This document shows, piece after piece, positions 34,983 through 42,809 of a stretch of DNA of 64,000 nt. The DNA comes from Olsenella uli (GTDB taxonomy: Bacteria > Actinomycetota > Coriobacteriia > Coriobacteriales > Atopobiaceae), in the NCBI RefSeq assembly GCF_016900775.1, contig NZ_JACJKN010000007.1, positions 58,772 through 122,771 on the forward strand, given 5' to 3'. The notes beneath the pieces were generated by a model. That model was not told the origin of the DNA, searched no databases, and saw only the letters and a program-made list of their open reading frames with translations. How positions within the stretch are numbered: the first letter of the stretch is position 1; every line of letters starts with the position of its first letter. The position numbers and the translations under genes were made by a program.

Positions 34983-35729
34983 TTACCTCCCCGTCCGGTG
35001 CTTGCCGAACATAGCACCGAAAGTTCTCAGAATGATCGCGAAATCCATGCGCACGCCGCAGCGCTCAACGTAGGCAAGCTCGAGCCTTTGGCGCATGCCG
35101 TTCTCCCACGTGGCGTTGTTACGCTCCGTCACCTGCCAGAGCCCGGTGATGCCGGGGCGCACCGAGAGCACGAAATCGCGTCGCGTGCCGAACTCGTGCG
35201 TCTCCTCCTCCGTGACGGGACGTGGCCCCACCACGGACATGTCGCCCAGAAGCACGTTCAGGAACTGGGGCACCTCGTCAATTGAGGTGGACCGCAGAAA
35301 GCGGCCGATGCGCGTGATGCGCGGGTCATCGTCCACCTTCTGTTCGCGAAGCCAATGAGCGAGCTGGTCCTCGTCCAGGTACTTCTCTGGGTGCTCGTGC
35401 GCGTCCGCATACATTGAGCGGAACTTGAAGATGCGGATCTCTTTACCGTCCTTGCCCACGCGGCTCTGCCGGAAGAAAGGCGAACCAGGTGAATCAAGGC
35501 GGATGGCGACGCAGAGCACTGCACCCGGCACGAGAGCGACGAGACAGACGACGCCCGAGAAGACAATGTCAAATACCCGCTTGAAGAAGCGGTACATATA
35601 CCGCTTCTTGAAAGTAGTCTTGTTAAGTCTTGCAGTCACACCACCACGAAAGATGCTCGATGTCATTGGGTTGTCAGCACCCTCGCTCGTCACGGCTGTG
35701 ACATCCTTTCCCGACACGTTGTCTGCCAT
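34983..35729 (-). CDS. Priming undecaprenyl-phosphate sugar phosphotransferase
   Basis: This 248-residue bacterial sugar transferase has KRVFDIVFSGVVCLVALVPG (membrane re-entrant helix), then FFRQSRVGKDGKEIRIFKFR, DPRITRIGRFLRSTSIDEVPQ, VVGPRPVTEE and RPGITGLWQV. It starts repeat-unit assembly by moving a sugar-1-phosphate to the lipid carrier. The length fits the short, cytoplasm-facing (PglC-like) type rather than the long WbaP type. The first 40 residues are polar and of no known domain. It follows a truncated paralog, and the region in between looks like a recombination scar. Confidence 0.92.
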   Translation of the reverse strand: MADNVSGKDVTAVTSEGADNPMTSSIFRGGVTARLNKTTFKKRYMYRFFKRVFDIVFSGVVCLVALVPGAVLCVAIRLDSPGSPFFRQSRVGKDGKEIRIFKFRSMYADAHEHPEKYLDEDQLAHWLREQKVDDDPRITRIGRFLRSTSIDEVPQFLNVLLGDMSVVGPRPVTEEETHEFGTRRDFVLSVRPGITGLWQVTERNNATWENGMRQRLELAYVERCGVRMDFAIILRTFGAMFGKHRTGR

Positions 35730-36512
35730 CTACGCCACCGCCCTGAGGCCTCGGAGGGAAGCCGCGCCACGGGCGCAGCGACGCCGTCCCCGGGCGGCCC
35801 CGAGACCCCCGAAAACGGCAAAAGACAAGAATTGGAAGCTGGTATAATGGGTTTGCGCAACCAGGAAAGGTTCCGGGCGACGCTCGCATTTGTGCAGGTC
35901 AAGTGAGGAATTTACTGGATGCGATAAGGATTTGGTCGGCTCCCCGTCGCCCGGTGTCCCTATTATTACCGGAGCCAGGCGCTTGTTGCGCAGAAATCGA
36001 CCGAGCGGCGTAACACGCGGGTCCTCGTCCTTGGCCCACTGGGCGCCGCGTACCTCGGCGTCCTGATACATGGAGCGGAACTTGTAGAGGTTGAAAACTC
36101 TGCCATTAAGCCCCACGCGCCTCTGGGCATAGATGGCCGGCCCGGGAGACTCCCTGCGAATCTTCACGGCAATGACGGCCATGGGGATAGCCAGCAGAAC
36201 GAGCGCAACGCTGCACGAGCACACATCGAATGCCCGCTTAACAAACCGATATCCAAGACTTCCCGAGATGCGCTTCACGCGCGGAAGCTCCACTACGCCC
36301 TCATCAGGCAATAGGCTGGATAGGACATCCGCCGCGATGCCGCTCTCCGTGAGTCCGGGAGTGTGGCTCACCGCAGCATAAACGCGCCTGAACTCCTGCG
36401 TGTTCTCTGCGTTTTGCGCGGCATGCGAGAGGTCCCTCAAAACCGCCTCACTCGAAGGCGCAACGTCCTTCTCGCCAAAGCGTGCCTCGACCTCAAGCGC
36501 TCTTTCTGACAA
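35730..36512 (-). pseudogene. Truncated priming sugar transferase
   Basis: The N-terminal part reads as a normal sugar transferase: an unusual 85-residue helical leader, then YRFVKRAFDVCSCSVALVLL, YAQRRVGLNGRVFNLYKFRS, DPRVTPLGRFLRN. Similarity then stops abruptly near base 35990. The frame runs on for about 85 residues of unrelated, low-complexity sequence to a stop that happens to abut the next gene. The catalytic LDELPQ, GPRPV and GLWQV segments are missing, so it should be inactive. The break lies at the same GRFLR motif that is intact in the following gene, which suggests allele exchange at this point. It follows loaP with a 20-bp overlap. Confidence 0.8.
35840..35848 (+). promoter_or_regulatory. 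Extended -10 element pointing against the capsule operon
   Basis: TGGTATAAT is a perfect extended -10 on the plus strand, within the scar between the truncated and intact sugar transferases. No -35 is visible. It would drive an antisense transcript into the truncated gene. The same bases also give a weaker TATA-like element on the minus strand. Confidence 0.3.
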
Positions 36513-37008
36513 TCTCCAACCCCACCTTGATCGTCTTGGTCCTGCCGAACATGCGCATGTCCAGGAAGGCCAGTCGCTTGTGGCGGTCGATCTTGCTGAT
36601 GAGTGCCTCGTGACCCTTGAGGGGCCCGTCGGTTACGATGACTTGGTCGCCCTCTATGACGCCCACGCTCATCTCAACCACCTTGTCGAGCGGCTGCATG
36701 AGCGCGGTAAGCCAGGCGACCTCGTCTTGGCTCAGGGGAATGACTTTCTCGTCGCTTACGCCCAGCAGGCGCGTGAACGCCGGGATGCGTGCCAGGCGCT
36801 CCATCACGTGTTGGATATTGTCTGTCTCTACGAAAAGGTATCCGGGAAAGAGCGTCTCCCGGATGCTAATCCAGCTACCCTCAACGCGGCGCATGACCTC
36901 GCGCCGCGGGATAAAGCACTCCTTGATGCCGTCACTCAACAGCTTGTTGACGAGGTCGCAGACGTGCTGCTCCTTGCCGCCAACAACCTGTATAACGTAA
37001 AGGGCCAT
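36493..37008 (-). CDS. loaP: LoaP-type NusG paralog, antiterminator of the capsule operon
   Basis: This 171-residue protein has a NusG N-terminal domain (MALYVIQVVGGKEQHVCDLV, RRVEGSWISIRETLFPGYLF) and a KOW domain at about residues 115-150 (GVIEGDQVIVTDGPLKGHEA). Specialised NusG paralogs inside polysaccharide operons of Firmicutes and Actinobacteria are LoaP; they bind RNA polymerase and an RNA hairpin to keep long operons transcribed. Here the gene is the fourth of the operon and precedes about 12 kb of downstream genes. The ATG at 37008 has GGGGAGG upstream; the longer frame is not supported. Three hairpins lie directly upstream. Assignment to LoaP rather than another NusG paralog rests on context. 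Confidence 0.85.
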   Translation of the reverse strand: MALYVIQVVGGKEQHVCDLVNKLLSDGIKECFIPRREVMRRVEGSWISIRETLFPGYLFVETDNIQHVMERLARIPAFTRLLGVSDEKVIPLSQDEVAWLTALMQPLDKVVEMSVGVIEGDQVIVTDGPLKGHEALISKIDRHKRLAFLDMRMFGRTKTIKVGLEIVRKSA

Positions 37009-37187
37009 CTGCGCCTCCCCTCCGGGAGTCGCCTGGCACAGGCAGAAGCGGGAAACCCAGGGTCGGCAGCGAAGCGGCATGCTTCGCCACCGGGACCCCC
37101 GTCCCGCCGTAAGCGACGTATTCATTCCCCGTAAGCCTTTCAGCAACGCGCCCTAGGCGACGATTGTTGGCCTTGCGGATATGCGCA

Positions 37188-37255
37188 CCCGCTTGCGCGG
37201 GCAGGAGGCCGGAGCCTCCTCTTCCGGGTTCCACCTTGGGGCGAGCCCGGAAGAG
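37188..37255 (-). promoter_or_regulatory. Three adjacent RNA hairpins before loaP
   Basis: In the 262-bp gap between the phosphatase gene and loaP lie CCCGC-TTGC-GCGGG (37188-37201), GGAGGC/GCCTCC (37203-37218) and the strongest, CTCTTCCGGG with CCCGGAAGAG (37219-37228 and 37246-37255, 17-base loop). No T run follows on the transcribed strand. They may be a LoaP recognition element, an attenuator, or an RNA processing site. The remainder of the gap shows no gene. Confidence 0.55.
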
Positions 37256-37270
37256 AGGGTTCCAGCGCGG

Positions 37271-37933
37271 CTACGCCCTCATGTGCGCCCCCCTCCTCGG
37301 GTACTCGCGCACCGCGCGCTCGAGGTAGCGGTAGTGCTCAGGGCGATGCGCGTCGCTCGCGATGTAGCGGTAGAGGTTGCGCTCGAAGAGCTTTCTCGCG
37401 GGGCGCCTCTCGCGCCCCAGGCGCCCGCCGGCGATGAAGTCCGCGGACGCCTGCAGCTTGCAGCCCAGGCGCACGAGGCGCGCGGCCAGCTCCACGTTTC
37501 GCTGAACCGCCCGATAGCGCTCCGGATGCGCCACGATCACGTCCAGCCCCAGGCCCTGCAGCTCGTAAATGGTGCGCTCGTACTGCTGGAAGTCCCCCTC
37601 AGCGCAGCGGGAGTCAAGCTCCAGCAGGAACTCGCCCGTGCCCTCGAAGGCCAGGCGCTCGGCCCAGCGCTCCACGCCCAGCTGCATGAGCTTGGAGTGC
37701 GCCACCTCAAATCCCATGGTGACGGGCATGCCCATCTTGCGGGCGCGCGGCGCGAAGGCGTGGAAGGCGGACCACATGGCGTCGTAGTCGAAGTACGGGC
37801 TGCGCGCGTGGGGCGTACACACGATGCTCGTCACGCCGGCGGCTCGGGCGGCCTCCACCATGGCAAGGCTCTCGTCCATGCTCTGGGCGCCGTCATCGAC
37901 ACCGGGCAGAATGTGGCAGTGCATGTCCCTCAT
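37271..37933 (-). CDS. CpsB/CapC-type protein-tyrosine phosphatase (PHP fold)
   Basis: This 220-residue metal-dependent phosphatase of the PHP family has an N-terminal MHCHILPGVDDGAQSM, then VCTPHARSPYF, LELDSR, VIVAHPERYRAV and the closing YIASDAHRPEHY. These supply the histidines and aspartates that bind the metal cluster. It should remove phosphate from the tyrosine tail of the kinase encoded next door and so control chain length or export. It starts 50 bp after the kinase gene and ends before the hairpin cluster. Confidence 0.92.
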   Translation of the reverse strand: MRDMHCHILPGVDDGAQSMDESLAMVEAARAAGVTSIVCTPHARSPYFDYDAMWSAFHAFAPRARKMGMPVTMGFEVAHSKLMQLGVERWAERLAFEGTGEFLLELDSRCAEGDFQQYERTIYELQGLGLDVIVAHPERYRAVQRNVELAARLVRLGCKLQASADFIAGGRLGRERRPARKLFERNLYRYIASDAHRPEHYRYLERAVREYPRRGAHMRA

Positions 37934-37983
37934 GTGGTCCTCCTCTCCGCGTCTCGTGGTTGGGCGGGCAACGCTGCCTGACG

Positions 37984-38856
37984 CTACTCGTCCTCGTAGC
38001 CGCGGGGCTGGTAGTGCGTGCCCGAGAGGAACTGCGCCGTGCTGTCCGGGGCAATCCGGGCGTCCTGCGGCAGGGGGCGCAGGCCGGAGCCCTGGGCCGC
38101 CGGCGCGGGCTTGGGCTTGGGCGCGGGCTCCGCCGTCGCACGGCTGATGACCGGGGCGTCCTGGCCCTTCTCGCCCGCCTGCGGCGCGCCCTGCTCGTAG
38201 TAGTTGTAGTAATACTCGCCGCGCTTGGTGTCGCAGTAGTTGAGCACCGTGCCGATGACGTTTGCCTCGGCCTTGCGGAGCTGGTCGTAGGCGGCGACAA
38301 GGTCCTCGCGCTTGACAAAGTCCTCGCGCACCACGAGCAGCGTGCCGTCCGCCACCGATCCGAGCACGGCCGCGTCAACAAAGGCGGAGAGCGGCGGCGT
38401 GTCAAAGATCACGTAGTCGTACATGCGGCGCAGGCTGTCCACGAAGCGGTGGAAGCGGCGCGAGGAGAAGATGTCCACCGGGTTGGGGATGTGGGGCTCG
38501 GCGTCCAGGAACCAGAGGCTGGACTTGCCGCCCACGGTCACCACTGCCTCGTCAAGCGCCACCTGGCCGGAGAGTACGCCGTAGATGCCATTGCGCGGGT
38601 GCACGCCGAGCATGCCGGCAAGGGTGCGGCGGCGCAGGTCTCCCTCGACAATAAGGACCTCCTTGCCGCCCGCCGCGAGGGCGCGGGCGAGCTCGATGGA
38701 GATGGTGGACTTGCCCTCGTTGGGAATCGAAGACGTCACCACGAGGGTCTTGATGGGGTTGTCCACGGACGCAAAGCGGATGTTTGCGGCAAGCGTCTTG
38801 ACCGCGTTCTGGAGGAAGACGGTATCGCTCGTCCCCCTGTTGGAGCGCCTAGCCAT
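37984..38856 (-). CDS. CpsD/CapB-type tyrosine autokinase
   Basis: This 290-residue cytoplasmic BY-kinase has Walker A SSIPNEGKST, Walker A' VLIVEGDLRR and Walker B YDYVIFDTPP. It lacks membrane helices and works with the separately encoded Wzz/CpsC partner. A tyrosine-rich stretch (GEYYYNYYEQ) lies about 70 residues before the C-terminus, with further tyrosines near the end (HYQPRGYEDE). These are the likely autophosphorylation sites, though the cluster is placed further inside than usual because a Pro/Ala-rich extension follows. The start overlaps the wzz stop (TAATG). Confidence 0.93.
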   Translation of the reverse strand: MARRSNRGTSDTVFLQNAVKTLAANIRFASVDNPIKTLVVTSSIPNEGKSTISIELARALAAGGKEVLIVEGDLRRRTLAGMLGVHPRNGIYGVLSGQVALDEAVVTVGGKSSLWFLDAEPHIPNPVDIFSSRRFHRFVDSLRRMYDYVIFDTPPLSAFVDAAVLGSVADGTLLVVREDFVKREDLVAAYDQLRKAEANVIGTVLNYCDTKRGEYYYNYYEQGAPQAGEKGQDAPVISRATAEPAPKPKPAPAAQGSGLRPLPQDARIAPDSTAQFLSGTHYQPRGYEDE

Positions 38857-39515
38857 TATCGTCCTCCCTTCATGGCGGGGATGCGGCCGATCACGGGGAT
38901 GCCGAGGAGCTCCTCGACCTCCTCCTGGCTGCAGACGCGCGTGTTGAGCATGTCAGCAATAACCACGATGGCAACGGCCGCAAAGAGGCCGGCCATGAGG
39001 GCCACGGCCACGTAGAGCGGGCGGTTGGGGCCGCTGGGGCTCTCGGGCGCCTGGGCCTGGTCGATAGCATTAACGCTCTCGATGCTCATGACCTCGCGGG
39101 CGATGGCGGAGACCTTCTCCACCATGGTGTTGGCGATGTCCGCCGCAGTCTGGGCGTCAGGCCCGGTGACGGACAGGCTCACCACGCGGGACGTGGTCTC
39201 GCTGGCGACGGAGATGTCGTAGCCGCTGAGGCTCTCAAGCCCAAGGTCTGACGCGGTCTCGTTTTTGACGCGGTCGCTGGTGAGCAGCGTGGAGACGTCG
39301 TTTGAGATCATCTGAGACGCGTTGAGGTCCGTTGAGAGATTCCCGCTCGAGGACTCCGTGGCCTGAGCGAGGACGTACATGCTTGTGGAAGCGGTGTAGG
39401 TGTTGCCCATGAACGCGTAGGCGTACACGCCCATGACGAGCGCGCACGCCACAGGCAGCACAATCACCAGCCTGAGGTGCTTCTTCAGCAGCTGAAGCAG
39501 TTCGAGCAGGGTCAT
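38856..39515 (-). CDS. Wzz/CpsC-type chain-length and kinase-activator membrane protein
   Basis: This 219-residue protein has two transmembrane helices (about residues 15-37 and 175-197) around an extracellular helical domain. The Wzz motifs are present: LLELLQLLKKHLRLVIVLPV at the start and APESPSGPNRPLYVAVALMA before the second helix. A short C-terminal cytoplasmic tail (EELLGIPVIGRIPAMKG) is the usual activator of the CpsD kinase. ATG 39515 was chosen because AAAGGAGA lies upstream and the domain starts at once. It is the first gene of the main capsule operon; the 240-bp gap before it is AT-rich around 39660-39720 and probably holds the promoter, though no clear hexamers stand out. Confidence 0.92.
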   Translation of the reverse strand: MTLLELLQLLKKHLRLVIVLPVACALVMGVYAYAFMGNTYTASTSMYVLAQATESSSGNLSTDLNASQMISNDVSTLLTSDRVKNETASDLGLESLSGYDISVASETTSRVVSLSVTGPDAQTAADIANTMVEKVSAIAREVMSIESVNAIDQAQAPESPSGPNRPLYVAVALMAGLFAAVAIVVIADMLNTRVCSQEEVEELLGIPVIGRIPAMKGGR

Positions 39516-39755
39516 GCGGCCCAGTCTCCTTTCTCGCGTGCGGCGGGACCACCCCGCCGCGCTGCCGGGGCCCGCCCGGGCGCGAAGCACCACATGAGCG
39601 ACCCCCTCCCCCATTTTCCACAGTAGTTTACTCTAGCCTTAGGGGAGGGGGGAGGTCGATATCATTTGTATAGAACCGGACATGCGTACCGTTTCTTTAC
39701 AAAAAAATAAATGCATCAGTTATGCGAATGGCGGCCCGGGGTATGTCGCACGCGG

Positions 39756-41111
39756 CTATCCCAGGCTTGCAACGTCATCCGTCGTGAGCCCCGCAGAGGC
39801 GGCGAGCCCCGCGTAGTCCCGCGGGCCGGCGGCGTTGGTCGCCGCGCCGAGGCGCTCGTTCTGGAGCTGCTCGTCCGGCACCTGGACCGCCGCGTCATTG
39901 GGGTCGAGCCCCGCGTCCACGCGCTGCATCATGGCGCGCCACTCGTCGTACATGGTCGCGACGTAGGAGACGCCGCCCTGCGAGAGGCTGTAGCTCGGTG
40001 TGGCCGCAGAATATATGGTGAGCGCGGCGCCCGAACGCTGGATCTCCAGGGCATACGAGGCAATGTCCGCGACGGAGAGGTCCGTGGAGATGGACTCCGC
40101 GAGCTGCCCCACTAGGCCGGGAAGCTCCACCGGGCTGCTGGCCAGCACCTCGCGCACGATGGCCTCCACGATCTGGCGCTGGGCCTGGGCGCGGCCGAAG
40201 TCGCCTCCAGAGACGTTGTAGCGCTCGCGCGCGTAGGCGAGGGCCTGCTCGCCGGTGAGGGTCTGCTCGCCCGCCGAGAACGCCATCCCGCCGTTGCCGG
40301 AGGGGATGTCCTCGGGGATGGTGACGGTCACGCCGCCCAGAGCGTCGACCACGTGCTCCAGCCCCTCGAAGTTGACCTCCACGTAGTGGGAGATGTCCAC
40401 GCCGGCAAACTCGGACACGGCCCTGACCGTGGCGGCGGGGCCGTAGTTGTAGCGCGCGTTGATCTTCTCGACGCCTCCCTGTGCACTGATCATGGTGTCG
40501 CGCGGGATGGAGATGAGCGTGACGGTTGCGTGCGCGGTGTCCACGCGAGCGAGCATGATAACGTCCGAGCGCGAGGCAACGTCCACCTGGCGCGCGTCCG
40601 AGCCGATGATGAGCGCGTAGAAGACGCTGCCCTGGACCTCCTGAGCCGCAGGCGCGGGGTCCGCGAGGGCCTCGTCGAGCTCCGCGCGCTGGTCGTCGCT
40701 CACGCGCATGGAGCTGTCAAGGCCGCCCACCCAAAGGGCCGCCGCACCGGCAACCATTCCCAGACAGACAATCAGGCCAAGGAGCACCTTGGCGGCAAGG
40801 GGCACCCGGCGGCGCTCGGGCCGCGACGAGACGTTCTTCTCGCCCGCAGGGGTGGGCTCGTCCTGAGTCCGGGGCCCGGAGTCACCGTCTTCCGCGGGCT
40901 CGACGGCGCTCATATGGCGGGCACGACGTGCCGATGCGGGGGAATCGGGCTCGAGGTCTTGCTGGAAGGCGGTCTCAAAGCGGTCGCGCGCACGGCGGCG
41001 CGGGGCCACGGAGGGACGCATGCCCTCGGCGCGCGAGGAGGCAAGCTCGTCGAGCGGCACCTGCGCGTCAGTTGGCTGCGCGTCCTCCGGCAGGTTCTTG
41101 TTGTCACTCAT
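39756..41111 (-). CDS. LytR-CpsA-Psr family glycopolymer ligase
   Basis: This 451-residue membrane protein has a 100-residue polar cytoplasmic part and one transmembrane helix (about 105-127). The LCP domain follows: ALIIGSDARQ, SDVIMLARVD, TLISIPRDTMI, KINARYNYG, LTGEQALAYARERY and RAQAQRQIVEAIV. The arginines and aspartates that bind the polyprenyl pyrophosphate are present. It is expected to attach capsule or teichoic-acid-like polymers to peptidoglycan. It is oriented with the capsule operon and lies just upstream of wzz, so it probably anchors the product of this locus. It may have its own promoter. Confidence 0.92.
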   Translation of the reverse strand: MSDNKNLPEDAQPTDAQVPLDELASSRAEGMRPSVAPRRRARDRFETAFQQDLEPDSPASARRARHMSAVEPAEDGDSGPRTQDEPTPAGEKNVSSRPERRRVPLAAKVLLGLIVCLGMVAGAAALWVGGLDSSMRVSDDQRAELDEALADPAPAAQEVQGSVFYALIIGSDARQVDVASRSDVIMLARVDTAHATVTLISIPRDTMISAQGGVEKINARYNYGPAATVRAVSEFAGVDISHYVEVNFEGLEHVVDALGGVTVTIPEDIPSGNGGMAFSAGEQTLTGEQALAYARERYNVSGGDFGRAQAQRQIVEAIVREVLASSPVELPGLVGQLAESISTDLSVADIASYALEIQRSGAALTIYSAATPSYSLSQGGVSYVATMYDEWRAMMQRVDAGLDPNDAAVQVPDEQLQNERLGAATNAAGPRDYAGLAASAGLTTDDVASLG

Positions 41112-41256
41112 GACCTACCCCCCTCCCCGATGAGCCTTAGAGGAAGATGATAGTCAATCGACAAACAGCATGCACCCCAGCCAGTCCCCCGTGCGCCATG
41201 CAAGCACGTCCACGAGCGGGTATGACTGAGGTGCGCACTAATCTGGCTGGGTGCGG

Positions 41257-42279
41257 CTACTCGCCCTTGCTTGCCCTGTCGAACTCGTCCTTGAAGGAGC
41301 CGAACATCTTGCCTAAGGCCCCGAGCTGCTTGCCTGCGGCGCGGGCCACCTGGTCACCGGCGCTTGCGGGCTTCTTCATGGGCGCGGGCTTCTTGGCGGG
41401 GGCGGCGGGGCGCTCCGGAGCGGGACGGTAGGTCTTCGGCGCGGGGCGCTCCTGGACGGGGGCCTCAGCCGCATGCTCCGGCAGCCCCTCGGCAGGCTTG
41501 ATCACCTGGACGTCCGCAGCCTCAACAGCAGGCGGCTGCGGGGCGGGCTCGTTCTTATCGCCCTCCTCGGTGGCGTCCTTGATGGTGCGCTGGGCCTTGC
41601 CGATCATCTTGCCCAGGGCAAAGGAGCCCTTGTCCACGGCCTCGCCCGCCGCAGCGCCGACCTTCTTTCCCACCTCGGCGCCCTTGACCTTGGCGCGGGC
41701 GTATCCCTCGCCGGCCGCGCCCGCGAGGCCGCCCTCAAGCGGCACGGCACGCCCGCCGGCGTCCACGACCATATAGCCATCCCGATACCCGCGCATCATA
41801 TCAGGCGTGATGACAAAGGAGCCGAGAAGGGCGTGCGCCATGCCGCCGTCCGTCGAGGAGAAGCGCACGACCTCGCCGGTCCTCTCGCTGAACTCCGCGT
41901 CGGAGACGTAGCCGAGCGGCTTGCCGTCCGTGGTGCGCACGTCCATGCCGGACCAGATGATGCAGGCGTCCCAGTTGAGGCCAAGGCGCCGGATGGCAGC
42001 GTCATCAAGGCCGTCCTTCGGGCGGGTCACCGTGACGGTACCGTCCTCCGCAAGCCTGAAGGAGTCAAGCGCGACGAACGCGTCCTCCCGCTTGATGACG
42101 CCGACGACGTCCGGCCGCTTGACGAGCAGGCCCACGACGCTTCTCCCATCGGGCGAGAAGACCGCGTTGTGGACCTTGCCGAGGCGCTGGAAGCGCTCGG
42201 TCACGGTGCCGTCTTTCTGGGTCTTGGGCGCCTTGGGGAGAAAGACCTTCTGGCCGACGAGCTGGCTTACCTTGAGCAC
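41257..42279 (-). CDS. PRC-barrel domain protein
   Basis: This 340-residue cytoplasmic protein begins with a PRC-barrel-like region (MLKVSQLVGQKVFLP, RLGKVHNAVFSPDGRSVVGL). A second barrel-like half (GKPLGYVSDAEFSERTGEVV) follows near residue 130. The middle (residues 190-250) is Ala/Gly/Lys-rich and helical, and the last 100 residues are Pro/Ala-rich with repeated PAP/KKPA phrases. PRC-barrel proteins are found in RNA metabolism and photosynthetic complexes; here no partner is evident. It is followed by a small gap and lies 9 bp after the YtxH-like gene, so the two are co-transcribed. Confidence 0.75.
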   Translation of the reverse strand: MLKVSQLVGQKVFLPKAPKTQKDGTVTERFQRLGKVHNAVFSPDGRSVVGLLVKRPDVVGVIKREDAFVALDSFRLAEDGTVTVTRPKDGLDDAAIRRLGLNWDACIIWSGMDVRTTDGKPLGYVSDAEFSERTGEVVRFSSTDGGMAHALLGSFVITPDMMRGYRDGYMVVDAGGRAVPLEGGLAGAAGEGYARAKVKGAEVGKKVGAAAGEAVDKGSFALGKMIGKAQRTIKDATEEGDKNEPAPQPPAVEAADVQVIKPAEGLPEHAAEAPVQERPAPKTYRPAPERPAAPAKKPAPMKKPASAGDQVARAAGKQLGALGKMFGSFKDEFDRASKGE

Positions 42280-42288
42280 GGGCAGCGC

Positions 42289-42744
42289 CTAGACCGCGGG
42301 AATCTCGTCGTCGTCCTCAGGGTCGACGACCTCCACGTGCACGGCCTCGGCGGGCGCGGACTCGGGCGCGGCGTCCTCGGCCATGGCGGCCACGCGGTCG
42401 CTCACGGAGGAGACGGCGTCGCTCACCTGGGAGGACGCGTCGGCGACGGCGTTGGAGAGGGACTCGCGGAGCTGGTCCATGCGCTCGCGGGCGAGGTCGA
42501 CCTTGGCGCGGAGCTCGTCGGTCTTGGCATCGACGGTGGGGCGGAAGTCGTTGATCTTGTCGTTCACGGCAGAGGCGCCGCGCTCGTAGGTGTCAACGGC
42601 GGAGTCCCACGCGTCGTTCATGGCATCGGCGGCCATGGCGCGGCTCTCGGCGCCGGAGCGGGGAGCCAGCATGAGGCCAGCGATGACGCCGGCACCGGCG
42701 CCCACGATGCTGCCGAGGATAAAGCCAACGGTCTTCTTGTTCAT
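42289..42744 (-). CDS. YtxH-like membrane-anchored helical protein
   Basis: This 151-residue protein starts KKTVGFILGSIVGAGAGVIA, the Gly-rich membrane helix of YtxH-type proteins, followed by LAPRSGAESR. A long amphipathic coiled-coil region (residues 40-125) follows, and an acidic tail (VEVVDPEDDDEIPAV). The family is linked to general stress responses in Gram-positive bacteria, without a known reaction. It precedes the PRC-barrel gene closely, and both may belong to a cell-envelope stress unit (inference). Confidence 0.8.
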   Translation of the reverse strand: MNKKTVGFILGSIVGAGAGVIAGLMLAPRSGAESRAMAADAMNDAWDSAVDTYERGASAVNDKINDFRPTVDAKTDELRAKVDLARERMDQLRESLSNAVADASSQVSDAVSSVSDRVAAMAEDAAPESAPAEAVHVEVVDPEDDDEIPAV

Positions 42745-42809
42745 GTCTTCCTCCTGTCGGTCTGTGCTATGCGGGGCGCGCGTGCTGCGCCGACTTGCGT
42801 CTGTTGCTG

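Noticed and set aside
41172..41254. Inverted repeat GCACCCCAGCCAG / CTGGCTGGGTGC after the PRC-barrel gene as a terminator
   Set aside because: The arms are nearly 60 bp apart with one bulge and no T run, so a functional hairpin is doubtful.
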